Of a DNA stretch of 64,000 nt, positions 24,260-32,888 are shown piece after piece. The number at the start of each line of letters is the position of its first letter. Within the stretch, counting starts at the first letter, position 1. The stretch lies in assembly GCF_002266465.3 (NCBI RefSeq), contig NZ_CP029427.2, positions 5,396,501 through 5,460,500 of the forward strand, written 5' to 3'. The position numbers were made by a program, and so were the translations under genes. The DNA is from Bradyrhizobium symbiodeficiens. GTDB lineage: Bacteria > Pseudomonadota > Alphaproteobacteria > Rhizobiales > Xanthobacteraceae. The notes beneath the pieces are model-generated. The model was not told the origin of the DNA. It saw only the letters and a program-made list of their open reading frames with translations, and did no database searches.

Positions 24260-27175
24260 ATGTCGGGCAATCTGGTCGGTGAATTGATCCTCTGGCTGAT
24301 CGTCGCGATCGTCGTGATCGTGGTCGGCGTCTACATCGTGAATTGGCTTTATCACCGCTCCTCCAAGGAGACCTCGTTCGTCCGCACCGGTTTCCTCGGC
24401 GAGCGCGTGGTGATCAATGGCGGTGCCTTCGTGATGCCGTTCATCCACGATTACACGCCTGTCAACATGAACGTGCTGCCGATGGGCATCGTGCGGTCCA
24501 AGCAGGACGCCGTGATCACCCGCGACCGCATGCGCGTCGACATCGAGGCCGACTTCTATGTCCGCGTGCAGGCGACCCGCGAGGCCGTGTCGATCGCAGC
24601 CGCCACGCTCGGCCGCCGCACCATGGAGCCCGAGCAGCTCCACGCCCTCCTCGCCGGCAAGTTCATCTCGGCAATCCGCTCGGTTGCTTCCGAAATGACG
24701 CTGGAGCAGATGCACGAGCAGCGTGGCGAGTATGTCGCCCGCCTCAAGGCCAACGCGACGGAAGCCCTCGCCCAGAACGGCCTCGAGCTGGAATCGGTCG
24801 CCATCACCGATCTCGACCAGACCGATCTCGAATTCTTCAATCCCTCGAACCGGTTCGACGCCGAAGGCCTGACCCAGCTGATGCAGGACATCGAGGCCAA
24901 GCGGAAGCTGCGCAACGACATCGAGCAGGACTCGATGATCAGGATCCGCACCCGCAATCTGGAAGCCGAGCGGCAGGCGCTCGAGATAGAGCGCGAGAGC
25001 GAGACCGCGCGCCTGGAGCAGGAACGCGACATCGAGATGCGCCGCGCGCTCCAGCGCACGGAAGTCGCCCGCGAGCGCGCGCTGCGCGAGACCGAGGCAG
25101 AACAGGCGCAGATCTCCGCGCGTGAGACCATCGAGCGCGCCCGCATCGCCAATGACCAGGCGATCGCGGAGGCCCGCATCGCCTCCGAGCGCGAGACCCG
25201 CCAGAAGGAGATCGAGCGGACCCGCACCATCGAGGAAAAGGAGCTGCTGGCGCGCGAGGAGATCGAGAAGACCAGGATCGCCAACCAGCGTTCGATCGAC
25301 ACCACGCGGATCGCCTCGGAGCGCGAGGTCCGCCAGCGCGAGATCGAGCGGATGCGCACGGTCGAGGAAGCCGAGATCGCGGCGCGCGAAGCGATCGAAA
25401 AGGCCAGGATCCAGCAGGATCGCGTCATCACCGATGCCCGCATCGCCAACGAGGAGGAGACGCGCCGCCGCGAGATCGAGCGCACCCGCGCCGTCGACGA
25501 GGCCGAGATCGCCGCGCGCGAGGCGACCGAAAAGGCCCGCATCGCCCAGACGCTGATCGTCAATGTCGAGCGCATCTCCTCGGACGAGCGCACCCGCGCG
25601 CTGGAGATCCAGCAGGTGCGCGCCATCCAGGAGGCCGAGATCGAGGCGCAGCGCGCGGTGGAGGCCGCCCGCATCGCCCGCGAGCGGACACTCTCCGCGG
25701 AGCGCATCGCCGCCGAGCAGAACACGCGGCAGCTGGAGATCGAGCGCAACCAGGCGCTCGACGTCGCCGGCATCGCCGCGCGCGAGACCACAGAGGCCTC
25801 ACGCATTGCCCAGGAGGAGCGCGTGCGCTCGCTGGAAATCGCCCGCAACCGCGCCGTCGAGGAAGCCGACATCGCCTCCCGCGAGGCGATCGAGGCAGCC
25901 CGCATCGCCCAGGAGAAGGCGGTTGCGGCCGAGCGCATCCAGGCCGAGCGCGACACCCGCTCGCTCGAAATCGAGCGCACCGGCGTGCTGGAGGCAGCCG
26001 AGCTGAAGCGGCGCGACGCCATCGAGCGCCAACGCATCACGGTCGATCTGGCGCTGGAGGCCGAACGGATCAATTCCTCGAAGAAGCGCGAGGTGCTCAA
26101 TATCGAGCAGAAGAAGGCGATCGAGATCGCCGACGAGGACCGCGTCATCGCGCTGTCGACCAAGAAGTCCGAGCGGATCGATGCCGACCGCCAGGTCCGG
26201 CAGGCCGAAATCGTGGCGCGCAAGGAGGTCGAGACCACTGACGTCTCGCGCGAGCAGGCGCTGGAAGCGGCTCGCATCGAGCGGCGCCGCTCGATCGAGC
26301 AACTTGAGGTCGCCCGCGTTCAATCCTTGCAAGAGGCCGAGATCGCCTCGCGCGAGGAGGTCGAACGCGCACGGATTGCATCCGATCGGGGCCTCGACGA
26401 AGCCCGCGTCGGCCGCGAGCGCGAGCTGCGCAAGCTCGAGGTCAATCGCGAGAAGGAGGTCGAGACCGTCCTGATGGAGAAGGCCATCGCCATTCATCTG
26501 AAGTCTCTGGAAGAGTCCGCAGCCAAGGCATCGGCCGAGGAAGCCCGGATGCGCGCGACGGAAGCCACCGAGCGTGTCGTCACCGCGCGAGAGAGCGAGA
26601 TCGCCAAGCGGCGCAAGACGATCGAGGTGTTGCTGGCGGAGAAGCAGGCGGAGGAGACCCGCATCGCGGCCGAGGCCGAGCGCGTGCGCGCGACCGTCGA
26701 AGCCGAGGCGCAGCGGATGCTCAACGAAGCCGAGAACGTGCTGACCGATCAAGCCCGCTACTCGCTGTTCCGCCGCAAGCTGCTCGACCGGATCGAGGGC
26801 ATCGTGCGCGAGAGCGTCAAGCCGATGGAGAAGATCGAGGGCATCCGCATCCTCCAGGTCGACGGCCTCAACGGCAATGGCAATAGTGGCAATGGCGGCC
26901 GCAGCGCCACCGACGAGGTCATCGATTCCGCCCTGCGCTATCGCGTTCAGGCGCCGTTGATCGACTCGATCCTCGCCGACATCGGCGTCGAAGGCGGCAG
27001 CCTCTCCAAAATGCCGGGCCTGATCCGCGAGGCCCGCGACATGCAAGGCATCAAGGAAGCCGCGCGCAAGGGCGGCGGGGGCGGAGGTGGCGGCGACAAG
27101 CCGGCGGCCTCACCAGCCCCCTCGGCCGAAGGTGGCGCGCCGCCGGCCGATCGCGGACCGCGGAAGAAGGGCTGA
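24260..27175 (+). CDS. very long flotillin-like SPFH membrane protein with hendecad coiled coil
   Basis: A 971-residue flotillin-like protein, about twice the usual length. One N-terminal membrane helix (about residues 8-30, LILWLIVAIVVIVVGVYIVN) is followed by an SPFH/PHB domain (about 35-200: TGFLGERVVINGGAFVMPFI; AITDLDQTDLEFFNPSNRFD). Residues 205-800 are a charged rod. From residue 286 to 615 there are 30 uninterrupted 11-residue repeats, each with Val/Ile/Leu/Thr at position 6 and Ile (rarely Leu) at position 11; eight more follow at 641-728 after a 25-residue break. Hendecads form straight or right-handed coiled coils. The C-terminus has GNGNSGNGG, a globular patch and an oligo-Gly/Pro tail. 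SPFH proteins assemble large membrane-capping cages. It probably scaffolds the transporter or the oxidase complex encoded beside it. Confidence 0.85.
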   Translation: MSGNLVGELILWLIVAIVVIVVGVYIVNWLYHRSSKETSFVRTGFLGERVVINGGAFVMPFIHDYTPVNMNVLPMGIVRSKQDAVITRDRMRVDIEADFYVRVQATREAVSIAAATLGRRTMEPEQLHALLAGKFISAIRSVASEMTLEQMHEQRGEYVARLKANATEALAQNGLELESVAITDLDQTDLEFFNPSNRFDAEGLTQLMQDIEAKRKLRNDIEQDSMIRIRTRNLEAERQALEIERESETARLEQERDIEMRRALQRTEVARERALRETEAEQAQISARETIERARIANDQAIAEARIASERETRQKEIERTRTIEEKELLAREEIEKTRIANQRSIDTTRIASEREVRQREIERMRTVEEAEIAAREAIEKARIQQDRVITDARIANEEETRRREIERTRAVDEAEIAAREATEKARIAQTLIVNVERISSDERTRALEIQQVRAIQEAEIEAQRAVEAARIARERTLSAERIAAEQNTRQLEIERNQALDVAGIAARETTEASRIAQEERVRSLEIARNRAVEEADIASREAIEAARIAQEKAVAAERIQAERDTRSLEIERTGVLEAAELKRRDAIERQRITVDLALEAERINSSKKREVLNIEQKKAIEIADEDRVIALSTKKSERIDADRQVRQAEIVARKEVETTDVSREQALEAARIERRRSIEQLEVARVQSLQEAEIASREEVERARIASDRGLDEARVGRERELRKLEVNREKEVETVLMEKAIAIHLKSLEESAAKASAEEARMRATEATERVVTARESEIAKRRKTIEVLLAEKQAEETRIAAEAERVRATVEAEAQRMLNEAENVLTDQARYSLFRRKLLDRIEGIVRESVKPMEKIEGIRILQVDGLNGNGNSGNGGRSATDEVIDSALRYRVQAPLIDSILADIGVEGGSLSKMPGLIREARDMQGIKEAARKGGGGGGGGDKPAASPAPSAEGGAPPADRGPRKKG
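25115..26104 (+). repeat. 33-bp coding periodicity (30 hendecad repeats)
   Basis: This stretch encodes 30 consecutive 11-residue repeats of the flotillin-like protein, many grouped as 44-residue (132-bp) super-units whose members resemble each other, such as ERMRTVEEAEI, ERTRAVDEAEI and ARNRAVEEADI. One super-unit (around residues 483-515) is short by exactly one hendecad. The pattern indicates growth by in-frame duplication. Confidence 0.85.
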
Positions 27176-27184
27176 GGTCGCACC

Positions 27185-27622
27185 ATGGCTCGCGTTTACG
27201 TCTCCACCGTCGTCAATGCCCGCAACGACCGCGTCTGGGCGCGGGTCCGCGATTTCAACGGCCTTCCGAACTGGCATCCGGCGATCGCCGAAAGCCGTAT
27301 CGAGGGCGGCGAACCCTCGGACAAGATCGGTTGCGTGCGGGATTTTCGCCTGCGCAACGGCGATCGCATCCGCGAGAAGCTGCTCGGGCTCTCCGACTAC
27401 GACATGTTCTGCACCTATTCGATCCTGGAATCCCCGATGGGTGTCGAGAACTACGTCGCAACCCTGCGGCTGACACCCGTCACCGACGGCGACCAGACCT
27501 TCATGGAATGGACCGCCGAGTTCGACTGCGCGCCGGAGCGCGAGGCCGAGTTCGTCGGCAATATCGGCGGCGGCGTGTTCCAGGGCGGGTTCGATGCGCT
27601 CAAGCGCGTGTTCGGAGGCTAG
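27185..27622 (+). CDS. SRPBCC (polyketide cyclase/START-like) family protein 1
   Basis: A 145-residue protein of the SRPBCC superfamily (polyketide_cyc2-like), with VWARVRDFNGLPNWHPAIAE at strand 1/helix 1, GCVRDFRLRNGDRIREKLLG in the central strands and a C-terminal helix. The fold has a deep hydrophobic cavity that binds or isomerises cyclic ligands. Relatives encoded next to CO-dehydrogenase-like genes are called CoxG and have been linked to membrane attachment or electron transfer of the oxidase. It is followed two bases later by a homologue, so the pair may form a heterodimer. Confidence 0.8.
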   Translation: MARVYVSTVVNARNDRVWARVRDFNGLPNWHPAIAESRIEGGEPSDKIGCVRDFRLRNGDRIREKLLGLSDYDMFCTYSILESPMGVENYVATLRLTPVTDGDQTFMEWTAEFDCAPEREAEFVGNIGGGVFQGGFDALKRVFGG

Positions 27623-27624
27623 CC

Positions 27625-28068
27625 GTGCCGCATGTCGTCAAGAGCACGATCCTGGACGCACCGACCGATGCGGTGTGGACCGTGCTGCGCGATTTCAACG
27701 GGCACGATCGTTGGCACCCGGTCGTCGCGACGTCCTCGATCGAGCGCGCGCAGTCCTCCGACAAGATCGGCTGCATCAGGCGGTTCAAGCTCAACGACGG
27801 CTCCGAGCTGCGCGAGCAGTTGCTGGCGCTGTCGGACCTTGAACAGTCCTTCAGTTATTGCCTGCTCGATACGCCGATGCCGATGTTCAACTACGTCGCC
27901 CATGTCCGACTGCTACCGGTCACCGACGGCGACCGCACCTTCTGGCACTGGGAGTCCCGCTTCACCACCAAGCCGGAAGATCGCGACCGCATCACGCATA
28001 TGGTCGCCGAAGACATTTACCAGGCCGGGTTCGAGGCGATCCGCCGCCATCTGAAGGAGGCCGCATAA
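27625..28068 (+). CDS. SRPBCC family protein 2
   Basis: A 147-residue SRPBCC protein related to the previous gene: VWTVLRDFNGHDRWHPVVAT aligns with its neighbour's VWARVRDFNGLPNWHPAIAE, and both share SDKIGC. It starts at GTG 27625 with CGGAGG upstream, in the two-base gap after the first gene. Tandem duplication followed by divergence is the simplest origin. A role in handling the ligand or anchoring the Mo hydroxylase encoded next is likely but unproved. Confidence 0.8.
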   Translation: MPHVVKSTILDAPTDAVWTVLRDFNGHDRWHPVVATSSIERAQSSDKIGCIRRFKLNDGSELREQLLALSDLEQSFSYCLLDTPMPMFNYVAHVRLLPVTDGDRTFWHWESRFTTKPEDRDRITHMVAEDIYQAGFEAIRRHLKEAA

Positions 28069-28070
28069 TC

Positions 28071-28889
28071 ATGGCCGTGACAGTGAAGACGTTTGCAAGC
28101 GTAAGCGAAGCGGCCGGGGCGCTGTCCTCTGACCGCAGCGCGCGCTATCTCGGCGGCGGCACGCTGGTGATGCGCGCGCTGAACGAGGGCGATGTTGCGA
28201 TCGCGACCGTCATCCGCGCCCAGGATCAGGCGCTGACCCGGATCGACGCCTCCGGCCCGCGCGTCACGCTCGGCGCCGGCGTTACCTTCGCGCGCGTCCT
28301 TGCCGAGCGCGACCTCGCCTTCCTGCACGCGCCCGCCCGCTCGATCGGCGGTCCCGCCGTCCGCAACATGGGCACGGTCGGCGGCAATCTCTTCGCACCC
28401 AGTCCCTATGGTGATTTCACCGTCGCGCTGCTGGCACTCGATGCCACCGTCGCCGTGGCGGGCGGCTTTGGTTCACGCGACATCCCGATCGAGGAGTTTT
28501 TGCAGGCGCGCGACCGGCAGGCGGGAACCTTGGTGCTGTCGGTCTCCTGCACCCGGCCGGCGAGCAGCGAGGCGTTCCGCTATCGCAAGATTGCCCGCAT
28601 CAAGCCGAAGGGAGGCTCGGTCGTCACGCTGGCGGCGCATCTGCCGATCAGTGGCGGTCGAATTGCAGGCGCCCGGATCGCACTGGGATCGATGGCACCG
28701 ACCCAGATCCGTGCCCGTGCCGCCGAGCGTGCGCTGGAGGGCCGTTCGCTGGATGCCACGACCATTGCGGCGGCCGCATCCGCTGCAGCCGAAGGAACAT
28801 CGCCATCCGACAACGCGCTCGGCAGCGCCTGGTATCGCCGCGAGATCGTCGGCGTCCACCTGCGGCGCCTGCTGACGGGACAGGAATAG
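28071..28889 (+). CDS. molybdenum hydroxylase FAD-binding subunit (CoxM/CutM-type)
   Basis: A 272-residue FAD subunit of the xanthine oxidase/CO dehydrogenase family. ARYLGGGTLVMRALNE is the first FAD-contact loop, and GGPAVRNMGTVGGNLFAPSP is the second, highly conserved FAD loop. It passes electrons from the 2Fe-2S subunit (next gene) to an external acceptor. It starts two bases after the SRPBCC stop and ends five bases before the next start, so the subunits are co-translated. Confidence 0.88.
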   Translation: MAVTVKTFASVSEAAGALSSDRSARYLGGGTLVMRALNEGDVAIATVIRAQDQALTRIDASGPRVTLGAGVTFARVLAERDLAFLHAPARSIGGPAVRNMGTVGGNLFAPSPYGDFTVALLALDATVAVAGGFGSRDIPIEEFLQARDRQAGTLVLSVSCTRPASSEAFRYRKIARIKPKGGSVVTLAAHLPISGGRIAGARIALGSMAPTQIRARAAERALEGRSLDATTIAAAASAAAEGTSPSDNALGSAWYRREIVGVHLRRLLTGQE

Positions 28890-28894
28890 GGCCC

Positions 28895-29371
28895 ATGTCC
28901 AAGATCCCCCTGCAATTTCGTCACAACGGCCGCGACGTCGCGATTTTCGTCGATGGCGGCACCAATCTGCTGGTCGCGCTCCGCGAGCTGATCGGCGACA
29001 TGACGCCGAAATTCGGCTGCGGCCAGGGCGGCTGCGGCACCTGCAGCGTGCTGATCGACGGCGAGCTTCATCTCTCCTGCCTGACGCTGGCGGAGACCGT
29101 GGGCGGCCGTTCCATCGAGACGCTCGACGGCATGAAGCAGGGCCCGAATTTGCACCCGCTGCAGCGCGCCTTCGCCGACCATTTCGCGGCCCAGTGCGGC
29201 TATTGCACGCCGGGGATGCTGATGGCGGCAAAGGCGCTGCTCGACCGCAATCCCTCGCCGAGCCGCGACGAAGTCGTCGAGGCCATCTCCGGCAATATCT
29301 GCCGCTGCACCGGCTACGAGCCGATCATCAACGCCATCCTGGCTGCCGCCGGCGGCCGGGTCAGCGCCTGA
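28895..29371 (+). CDS. molybdenum hydroxylase 2Fe-2S subunit (CoxS/CutS-type)
   Basis: A 158-residue electron-transfer subunit with two 2Fe-2S sites. The plant-ferredoxin-type N-terminal site has GCGQGGCGTCSVLIDG plus a later Cys in LSCLTL; the C-terminal four-helix site has AQCGYCTPGM and NICRCTGY. All expected Cys ligands are present. It links the Mo centre of the large subunit to the FAD subunit. Eight bases separate it from the large-subunit gene. Confidence 0.92.
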   Translation: MSKIPLQFRHNGRDVAIFVDGGTNLLVALRELIGDMTPKFGCGQGGCGTCSVLIDGELHLSCLTLAETVGGRSIETLDGMKQGPNLHPLQRAFADHFAAQCGYCTPGMLMAAKALLDRNPSPSRDEVVEAISGNICRCTGYEPIINAILAAAGGRVSA

Positions 29372-29379
29372 GGTCAACC

Positions 29380-30972
29380 ATGCTGGAACTTCGCAAGGAC
29401 ATCTTCGCCGACGAGCGCGACGATAATCTCAATGAAATCGGCAAGGGCACCCAGCGCCAGGACATGCTCGGCCATGTCACGGGGACGTCGAGCTATTTCA
29501 ACGACCACAAGCTGCAGGGCATGCTGCACCTGAAGGTCGTGCGCTCGACACAGGCGCATGCAAGGATCCGCCGCATCGATACGGCCGAGGCCGAACGTTC
29601 GTCCGGCGTGCGACGCATCATCCGCGGCACCGACGTGCCGGTCAATCTCAACACCTTGCTCAGCCTGATCAACTTCGGCAAGGACGACGAGCCGTCGCTG
29701 GCGGTCGACAAGGTCCGCTACAAGGGCGAGCCGATCCTCGCCATCGTTGCCGACAGCGAGCGCGAAGCGTTCGAGGCCATCGCGAAGGTCAAGATCGATT
29801 ACGAACCCCTGCCGACCGTGTTCGACGTCGAGGATGCGCTGAAGCCCGGCGCGCCCGTGGTCAACGAGACCTATCCGAAGAACGCCTTCATCTATCACGA
29901 TGCCTACGACCATCAGCGCCTGCGCTTCGGCGATGCCGACGCGGCGCTCGCGACCGCCGACCACGTGCTGGAGCAACGCTACCAGATGTCGCCGATCGAG
30001 CACGCGCCGACCGAGACCAACGGCGCCATTGCGGCGCCCGACACCAATGGCCGTTATGTCGTCTACACCTCGACCCAGGCGCTGTTCTTCTCCGTCGACA
30101 CTTGCGCCAAGATCCTGGACGTGCCCTCCAACACCTTCCATTTCATCGGCGGCACCGTCGGTGGCGGCTTCGGCGGCAAGGTGGATACCTTGACCGAGCC
30201 GCTCGCCATCCTCGGCGCGATGCTGACGGGACGCCCCGTGCGCTACGTGTTCGGGCGCGAGGAGGAGATGCAATATGGGCCGCCGCGCGGCGCCGAACGC
30301 ATCTACATCAAGGACGGCGTAATGCGCGACGGCCGCATCGTCGCCCGCAAGATCCACGCCTATTTCGACAGCGGCGCCTATACGCGGTTGTCGAGCTACG
30401 CCGCCGTGAAGTGCGCGGCACATCTGCCGGGCCCCTACACCATCCCGAACGTCTATGGCGACGTCTACTGCGTCTTCACCAATCGCACGCCTGCGACCGC
30501 GATGCGCGGCTTCGGCGTCACCGCGATGGACTTCGCGATCGAATGCCAGATGGACAAGCTCGCGAACCTCGTCGGCATGGACCCGATGGAGTTTCGCATT
30601 CTCAACGCCTATCGCGACGGCGACATGAAGGCGCACCGGCGCGAGGCCAAGAACACCGCGCTGATCGAATGCGTTCAGGTCGCCGCCGAAAAGGCCAAAT
30701 GGCCGATCCGCGACGAGTTCAAGCGCGCCTCCTCGCGCAAGGACGGCGGCGGCAGCCGCGCGGCCATCCCGCCGACACCGACGGATTCGCGTAATCGTCC
30801 GGCTGCGCCTGCACAGCAGCGCACGAGCTATGACCGCGCACCGGTGACCGCAACGCGGGAACCGCCGCGTGATCCGCCCCCACCAACGCCGCCGCCTCCC
30901 CCGCCGCGTCCGGCCGCACCATCCCACGGTGCGACCCGGTTCTCGTCGGTGTTCGGCACCAGGAGACGCTGA
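29380..30972 (+). CDS. molybdenum hydroxylase large subunit, N-terminal half (separate gene)
   Basis: A 530-residue protein with the N-terminal half of a xanthine oxidase-family large subunit: the Ald_Xan_dh_C-like domain (from DMLGHVTGTSSYF to VKIDYEPLPTVF) and MoCoBD_1 (GGTVGGGFGGK; TATAMRGFGVT). TAMRGFG occupies the position of the AYRCSFR (form I) or AYRGAGR (form II) CODH loop but matches neither, so this is not a CO dehydrogenase. Instead of running on, it ends after DEFKRASS in a roughly 80-residue low-complexity tail rich in Pro, Arg and Ser with an eleven-residue PPPPTPPPPPP run, then stops. The second half is the next gene, starting one base later in another frame. Confidence 0.85.
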   Translation: MLELRKDIFADERDDNLNEIGKGTQRQDMLGHVTGTSSYFNDHKLQGMLHLKVVRSTQAHARIRRIDTAEAERSSGVRRIIRGTDVPVNLNTLLSLINFGKDDEPSLAVDKVRYKGEPILAIVADSEREAFEAIAKVKIDYEPLPTVFDVEDALKPGAPVVNETYPKNAFIYHDAYDHQRLRFGDADAALATADHVLEQRYQMSPIEHAPTETNGAIAAPDTNGRYVVYTSTQALFFSVDTCAKILDVPSNTFHFIGGTVGGGFGGKVDTLTEPLAILGAMLTGRPVRYVFGREEEMQYGPPRGAERIYIKDGVMRDGRIVARKIHAYFDSGAYTRLSSYAAVKCAAHLPGPYTIPNVYGDVYCVFTNRTPATAMRGFGVTAMDFAIECQMDKLANLVGMDPMEFRILNAYRDGDMKAHRREAKNTALIECVQVAAEKAKWPIRDEFKRASSRKDGGGSRAAIPPTPTDSRNRPAAPAQQRTSYDRAPVTATREPPRDPPPPTPPPPPPRPAAPSHGATRFSSVFGTRRR

Positions 30973-30973
30973 C

Positions 30974-31996
30974 ATGACCCGGCATCGCGGACGCGGCATG
31001 GCGTCGATCAACTATCCCATCGGTATGAACCTTGGCGGCGATCCGAGCCAGGCCCTGGTTCACTCCAATCCGAGCGGCAAGTTCACGGTGGCGCTGTCGT
31101 CGATCGACCTCGGCCAGGGCATGAAATCAGTGACGCGGCAGATCTGTGCCGAGACGCTGGGCGTGCCGGTCGAGGACGTTTATGTCGACACGGCGGATTC
31201 CGACACCGGCCCGCATTGCATGGGCTCGTTCGCCTCGCGCGGCACCCACCGCGTCGGCAATGCCGTGATGGCGGCGGCCCGCGAGGCCCGTGGCGTGATG
31301 ATGGAGGCCGCAGCCGAGGAGCTCGAGGTCAACGCTGCCGATCTCGAAACCGACGGCCGCGGCAACATCCATGTCAAGGGCGCACCGCATCGCTCGATCT
31401 CGACCAAGGACGTCGCGATTGCCGCGCAGTTCAAGCAGGGAAAGACCATCTCCGGCCGCGGCATCTTCCTCGTTCCCCTCTCCAACGTCGATCCGGAGAC
31501 CGGCGAGATGTCGCCGGCGACCTGTTACGCCCATGCCTGCCTGGTCGCCGAGGTCGATGTCGACGACGAGACCGGCGAGGTCGCGATGGTCCGCATGGAC
31601 TCCGCCTATGAACTCGGTCGCGCGCTCAACCCGCGTCTGGTCGAGCAGCAGCTGGTCGGCGGCGCCTGGATGGGCGTCAGCCACGCGCTCTACGAGACCC
31701 CGGAGCCCTATTATCCCGATCCCGTTCACGGCCCGCGCGACTTCGTCGAATATCTGATGCCCGGCCCCGGCGACATCTGCCCGCACGATATCGCGGTGCT
31801 GGAACGCCCCGCTCCCGATGGTCCGTTCGGCGCCAAAGGTCCCGGCGAGATGTGCGCCAACCCGGTGCTGCCGGCCGTCGCCAATGCGATCTTCAACGCC
31901 GTCGGCGTGCGCATCGACGACCTGCCGATCACGCCCGAAAAGGTGCTGCGCGCGATCAAGGCCCAGGGCGGCGCCCGGCCGCAGGCGCGGCGCTAG
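30974..31996 (+). CDS. molybdenum hydroxylase large subunit, C-terminal half (separate gene)
   Basis: A 340-residue protein equal to the MoCoBD_2 half of a xanthine oxidase-family large subunit. It opens MTRHRGRGMASINYPIGMNL and has SSIDLGQGMKSVTRQI (cofactor contact), SFASRGTHRVGNAV and the C-terminal GAKGPGEM, whose Glu is the catalytic base in this family. It has its own ribosome site (AGGAGA) inside the end of the previous gene and lies in a different frame. Together the two genes supply all large-subunit domains, joined by assembly rather than by a peptide bond. Confidence 0.85.
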   Translation: MTRHRGRGMASINYPIGMNLGGDPSQALVHSNPSGKFTVALSSIDLGQGMKSVTRQICAETLGVPVEDVYVDTADSDTGPHCMGSFASRGTHRVGNAVMAAAREARGVMMEAAAEELEVNAADLETDGRGNIHVKGAPHRSISTKDVAIAAQFKQGKTISGRGIFLVPLSNVDPETGEMSPATCYAHACLVAEVDVDDETGEVAMVRMDSAYELGRALNPRLVEQQLVGGAWMGVSHALYETPEPYYPDPVHGPRDFVEYLMPGPGDICPHDIAVLERPAPDGPFGAKGPGEMCANPVLPAVANAIFNAVGVRIDDLPITPEKVLRAIKAQGGARPQARR

Positions 31997-32006
31997 AGGA
32001 TTGACC

Positions 32007-32888
32007 GTGGCAGTTCGCAGCAACATCGTCGGCATCGACAGCCCGGAGGCCTTGGAGAAGGCGCTGCGCGCGGCTTATTACCTCGCCGACGAGGGCCTTG
32101 CGACATCAGCCTATCTCGGCCTCGCGCTCGGCAAGCCCCTGCTGCTCGAAGGCGCGCCGGGCGTCGGCAAGACGGAGGCGGCGAAAGCGATCGCCGCCGT
32201 GCTCGGCCGGCGCCTGATCCGCCTGCAATGCTACGAGGGCATCGACGCCTCTGCCGCACTCTATGAGTGGAACTACCCGCGCCAGATGCTGGCGATCCGC
32301 CAGGCCGGCGACGAGAGCATCGACATCTATGGCGAGACCTTCCTGATCGAGCGTCCCATGCTGGCCACGCTCCGCGCGCCCGACTCCACCGTGCTGCTGA
32401 TCGACGAAATCGACCGCGCCGATCAGGAGTTCGAGGCCTTCCTGCTGGAATTCCTCTCCGACTTCCAGATCTCGATTCCCGAGCGCGGCACGGTGCGCGC
32501 CGCCGAACGCCCCGTGGTCGTGCTGACATCGAACCGGACGCGCGATCTGCACGAGGCCTTGCGCCGCCGCTGCGTCTATCACTGGATCGACTATCCGACC
32601 GCGGAGCGCGAGGCGCGGATCATCATGATGCGCGCCTCCAGCGTCGCCGACGCCACCGCCCGCGCCGTCGTCGCGGCCGTCGAGAAACTGCGGCGCGAGC
32701 CCCTGAGCAAGGCGCCCGGCATTGCAGAGGCCGTCGACTGGGCGGAGGCTGCGACGCTGCTGCATAACGGCGGCGCGCGCTGGCCGGATGCGTTCAAGCG
32801 CTCGATCGGGGTGGCGCTGAAGGACGAGGAGGATCTGCATTTCATCTCGCCGCGGCTCGATGCCATGCTCGCGGAGGTGACCGCATGA
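32007..32888 (+). CDS. MoxR-family AAA+ ATPase (CoxD-like)
   Basis: A 293-residue MoxR/CoxD-type AAA+ ATPase: Walker A GAPGVGKTE, Walker B VLLIDEIDRAD, sensor 1 VVLTSNRTR and arginine finger region ALRRRCVYHW. In the CO dehydrogenase system CoxD works with the VWA protein CoxE to mature the Mo active site, and the same pair is encoded here. GTG 32007 is the chosen start (AGAGGATTGACC before it); TTG 32001 is an alternative. Its stop overlaps the next start (ATGA). Confidence 0.88.
   Translation: MAVRSNIVGIDSPEALEKALRAAYYLADEGLATSAYLGLALGKPLLLEGAPGVGKTEAAKAIAAVLGRRLIRLQCYEGIDASAALYEWNYPRQMLAIRQAGDESIDIYGETFLIERPMLATLRAPDSTVLLIDEIDRADQEFEAFLLEFLSDFQISIPERGTVRAAERPVVVLTSNRTRDLHEALRRRCVYHWIDYPTAEREARIIMMRASSVADATARAVVAAVEKLRREPLSKAPGIAEAVDWAEAATLLHNGGARWPDAFKRSIGVALKDEEDLHFISPRLDAMLAEVTA

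Noticed and set aside
25115..26104. Regular DNA periodicity that could suggest a CRISPR or tandem-repeat array
   Set aside because: The 33-bp period is codon-based, the units are variable, and the reading frame with SPFH domain runs straight through it.
24556..26277. 573-codon open frame antisense to the flotillin-like gene
   Set aside because: Its Arg/Ser-rich, low-complexity product simply mirrors the Glu/Arg/Ala repeats of the sense protein; no start signal or family motif.
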